This document shows positions 6,055 through 7,836 of a stretch of DNA of 7,836 bases, piece after piece. Both the position numbers and the translations under genes were made by a program. The DNA is taken from positions 1 to 7,836 of the forward strand of contig JAJZRT010000155.1 in assembly GCA_021802595.1 (NCBI GenBank), read 5' to 3'. Source of the DNA: Pseudomonadota bacterium (GTDB lineage: Bacteria; Pseudomonadota; Gammaproteobacteria; Burkholderiales; Thiobacillaceae). How positions within the stretch are numbered: position 1 is the stretch's first letter; each line of letters begins with the position of its first letter. The notes under the pieces are model-generated. The model saw nothing but the letters and a program-made list of their open reading frames with translations. It was not told where the DNA came from and did no database searches.

Positions 6055-6081
6055 CGCTCCCTTTAATCGACAGGATTTCTC

Positions 6082-7020
6082 ATGCTGATACGTCAACCCG
6101 GCGACATCCCTTCTTCCGAAATCACCCCGCCCGAGATCTATCGGGAGCGCCGTCGCTTCATGCAAGGCATGGGTGCGCTGGCGACTGGCGCCGCCCTGGG
6201 CCTCGCGCCGGAGGTGCAGGCGGGGGCCAGGCTGACCGGCGTGCGCCCCGGCGCCTATACGCTGAGCGAAGCGAAGACTCCCTACCGGGCGGTGACCACC
6301 TACAACAACTTCTATGAATTCGGCACCGGCAAGGGCGATCCCGCGGAAAACGCCGGCAGCCTGAAAACCCGACCATGGACGGTGACCGTCGAAGGCGAGG
6401 TGGGCAGGCCCGGCGTATACGACATCGACGCGCTGCTCAAACTCGCGCCGCTGGAGGAGCGCGTCTACCGGATGCGTTGCGTCGAAGGCTGGTCGATGGT
6501 GATTCCCTGGGTGGGGTATCCCTTGAGTGAGCTCATCCGCCGCGTGGCCCCGACCGGCAATGCAAGATACGTCGAGTTCGTGACGCTGAACGACCCCGGC
6601 CAGATGCCGGGGCAGCGTTCGCGCGTGCTCGACTGGCCCTATGTCGAGGGCCTGCGGATGGACGAGGCAATGCACCCGCTGACGATCCTGGCGGTCGGGC
6701 TGTACGGCGAAGTGCTGCCCAACCAGAACGGCGCGCCGATCCGGCTGGTGGTGCCTTGGAAATACGGATTCAAGAGCGCCAAGTCCATCGTCAGGATCCG
6801 TTTCGTCGACAAGCAGCCGCTGACGGCATGGATGCGTGCCGCGCCGCAGGAATACGGCTTCTATTCCAACGTCAATCCGCACGTCGACCATCCCCGCTGG
6901 AGCCAGGCGAAGGAACGCCGCATCGGCGAATTCTTCAAGCGCGATACGCTGATGTTCAACGGCTATGGCGCCCAGGTTGCGCAGCTGTACCGCGGAATGG
7001 ATTTGCAGAGGTTCTTCTGA
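6082..7020 (+). CDS. msrP: Periplasmic methionine-sulfoxide reductase, catalytic subunit MsrP (YedY)
   Basis: A molybdopterin enzyme that reduces methionine sulfoxide in oxidised periplasmic proteins, taking electrons from MsrQ. The 312-residue protein begins with a twin-arginine signal, RRRFM at 23-27 followed by a hydrophobic stretch and a likely cleavage after VQA (47), so it is exported folded with its cofactor. The molybdenum ligand is Cys133 in [13 protein letters not shown], a block nearly identical to E. coli YedY. Other family blocks are [14 protein letters not shown] (74-87), [37 protein letters not shown] and [10 protein letters not shown] near the C-terminus. AGGA precedes the ATG by about 7 bases. 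The stop overlaps the msrQ ATG by one base. In E. coli the pair is induced by hypochlorous acid through HprSR; no such regulator is in this window, but a palindromic operator lies upstream. Confidence 0.97.
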   Translation: MLIRQPGDIPSSEITPPEIYRERRRFMQGMGALATGAALGLAPEVQAGARLTGVRPGAYTLSEAKTPYRAVTTYNNFYEFGTGKGDPAENAGSLKTRPWTVTVEGEVGRPGVYDIDALLKLAPLEERVYRMRCVEGWSMVIPWVGYPLSELIRRVAPTGNARYVEFVTLNDPGQMPGQRSRVLDWPYVEGLRMDEAMHPLTILAVGLYGEVLPNQNGAPIRLVVPWKYGFKSAKSIVRIRFVDKQPLTAWMRAAPQEYGFYSNVNPHVDHPRWSQAKERRIGEFFKRDTLMFNGYGAQVAQLYRGMDLQRFF

Positions 7021-7640
7021 TGGGAGCGGTTCTGCGTAACCCGAAATCCTGGCTGTTCGCCGTATGTCTACTGCCTTTGGTTCGGCTGGCCGTGCTCGGC
7101 TTCAGCGATGGTCTGGGGGCGAATCCGATCGAGTCCATCACCCATTCCACCGGCACCTGGACGCTGGTCGGGCTGCTGGTGACGCTGTCCGTCACGCCGT
7201 TGCGGCAGCTGACCGGGCGCGCCGGTCTCGTCCGCTACCGGCGCATGCTCGGGTTGTTCGCCTTTTTCTATGCGGCCCTGCATGCCCTCACCTATGTCTG
7301 GCTGGACCAGTTCTTCGAGCTGGCCGCCATCGGCAAGGACATCGTCAAGCGTCCCTTCATCACGGCCGGATTTGCCGCGTTTGTCCTGCTTGTCCCGCTC
7401 GCCGCCACGTCGACCGACGCCATGATGCGTCGCCTCGGCCGCCGCTGGAAGCCGTTGCATCGCCTGATTTATCCGATTGCCCTGCTGGGGGTGATCCATT
7501 ATGTGTGGCTGGTGAAGAAAGACATGAGCCAACCCCTGATATTCGGGGCGGTGCTGATTCTTCTGTTGGTCATGCGCCTGCCGTGGGGGCTGAGCGCGCT
7601 GCATGCCGTGCGCGGTCGCCTGGCCCCGGCACGGTCGTGA
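7020..7640 (+). CDS. msrQ: Heme-binding membrane subunit MsrQ (YedZ)
   Basis: The inner-membrane cytochrome b-type partner that passes electrons from the respiratory chain to periplasmic MsrP. The 206-residue length matches the family (E. coli 211). Six hydrophobic segments lie near 10-28, 45-60, 76-95, 113-130, 148-166 and 172-188. The conserved heme-ligand histidines are present: His88 in AALHALTYVWLD, His147 in KPLHRLIYP, and His160 in GVIHYVWLVKKD. I chose the ATG at 7020 because it overlaps the msrP stop in TGATG, has AGAGG about 9 bases upstream, and gives the expected N-terminus; the open frame upstream lies inside msrP in another frame. Translation is probably coupled to msrP. A strong hairpin terminator follows 62 bases after the stop. 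Confidence 0.96.
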   Translation: MGAVLRNPKSWLFAVCLLPLVRLAVLGFSDGLGANPIESITHSTGTWTLVGLLVTLSVTPLRQLTGRAGLVRYRRMLGLFAFFYAALHALTYVWLDQFFELAAIGKDIVKRPFITAGFAAFVLLVPLAATSTDAMMRRLGRRWKPLHRLIYPIALLGVIHYVWLVKKDMSQPLIFGAVLILLLVMRLPWGLSALHAVRGRLAPARS

Positions 7641-7698
7641 AGGCGGTGTGTGTCGGGTCGGCGCGGTAAATCGAAGGACAGGTTCGCCGCGCACCCAT

Positions 7699-7725
7699 AA
7701 AAAAACGGGGGACAAGCCCCCGTTT
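7699..7725 (-). terminator. Strong Rho-independent terminator, possibly bidirectional
   Basis: A perfect 9-bp stem, AAACGGGGG (7703-7711) with CCCCCGTTT (7717-7725), closes a 5-base loop. On the minus strand it runs into seven T (the A-run at 7699-7705), making it an efficient end for the gene whose stop is at 7749. On the plus strand only three T follow, so it may also end the msrPQ transcript, less strongly. Confidence 0.9.
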
Positions 7726-7748
7726 CAGATTGGGCAGTGCCCGACCTG

Positions 7749-7836
7749 TTAGAGCCCGAAAGGCTTGATGACCGGTACCGCCGGTGCGGGGGCAGGCGCG
7801 GGAGCCGGCGTAGGTTTGGCAGCAGGCGCTGCCTTC
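7749..7836 (-). CDS. C-terminus of an Ala/Pro-rich protein, continues beyond the window
   Basis: Reading the minus strand from the window edge gives KAAPAAKPTPAPAPAPAPAV followed by PVIKPFGL and a TAA stop (7749-7751). The codons are GC-rich, the frame is open to the edge, and the strong minus-strand terminator starts 24 bases after the stop, together showing that this is a real gene end. Alternating Ala-Pro tracts usually form extended flexible linkers or tails, and the short hydrophobic end PVIKPFGL could be a contact motif. The domain that would identify the protein lies outside the window, so I give no function. Confidence 0.72.
   Translation of the reverse strand, partial: KAAPAAKPTPAPAPAPAPAVPVIKPFGL

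Larger units (their letters stand above)
5757..6081. other. Divergent regulatory region between the 89-residue gene and msrP
   Basis: This 325-bp stretch holds no convincing gene. From left to right it contains the leader of the minus-strand gene (5757-5807), a possible weak minus-strand promoter (TTGGTT at 5850-5855 and TACCAT at 5829-5834, spaced only 15), the 24-bp palindrome at 5892-5915 with a third half-site at 5926-5933, and the leader of msrP. I could not identify a clear -35/-10 pair for msrP. The ribosome site of msrP is AGGA, about 7 bases before its ATG. Confidence 0.7.

Noticed and set aside
5777..6088. 103-codon plus-strand frame in the divergent region
   Set aside because: It starts at TTG, has no ribosome site, spans the palindrome, overlaps the msrP start and resembles no protein I know.
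5452..6891. 479-codon open frame on the minus strand
   Set aside because: It runs antisense through msrP, the regulatory region and the 89-residue gene. The msrP protein match on the other strand is unambiguous, and the translated frame is rich in His/Arg/Gly as expected of GC-rich shadow frames.
7732..7742. GGGCAGTGCCC inverted repeat after the Ala/Pro-rich gene
   Set aside because: With a single-base centre it cannot form a hairpin loop, and at this length in GC-rich DNA it is likely chance.

Overview
The window is GC-rich, densely packed bacterial DNA. Its gene set (quinolinate synthase NadA, a short Hda-type DnaA paralogue with an N-terminal clamp-binding motif, the periplasmic methionine-sulfoxide reductase MsrP with its heme partner MsrQ, and a membrane-bound diguanylate cyclase paired with a PhnD-like binding protein) fits a betaproteobacterium, possibly near Thiobacillus or a related chemolithotroph. 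The organism is inferred from protein character only. There are no tRNAs, rRNAs, insertion sequences, phage genes or CRISPR arrays, so this looks like core chromosome.

Layout. Positions 1-2143 (+): a two-gene signalling unit, with a GGDEF diguanylate cyclase (5' end probably cut by the window) overlapping by 4 bp a secreted PhnD-family solute-binding protein. Positions 2136-4149 (-): nadA followed by a DUF808 (YedI-like) membrane protein, probably one transcript from a recognisable promoter at 4183-4212. Positions 4272-4928 (+): hda. Positions 4919-5296 (-): a thioredoxin with a C-terminal tail, overlapping hda tail to tail. Positions 5341-5486 (-): five closely spaced hairpins, the last a Rho-independent terminator with a T-run. 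Positions 5487-5756 (-): an 89-residue protein of unknown function. Positions 5757-6081: a 325-bp divergent regulatory region with a perfect 24-bp palindrome and a third phased half-site. Positions 6082-7640 (+): msrP-msrQ, overlapping by one base. Positions 7699-7725: a strong terminator. Positions 7749-7836 (-): the Ala/Pro-rich C-terminus of a gene that continues beyond the window.

How the genes work together. The cyclase and binding protein probably form a periplasmic ligand sensor that sets c-di-GMP. MsrP and MsrQ form a complete periplasmic repair system for oxidised methionine, with electrons passing from the respiratory chain through MsrQ heme to the MsrP molybdopterin. NadA supplies NAD biosynthesis, and Hda couples replication to DnaA inactivation. 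The least explained parts are the structured RNA between the 89-residue gene and the thioredoxin gene, and the phased palindromic operator before msrPQ.
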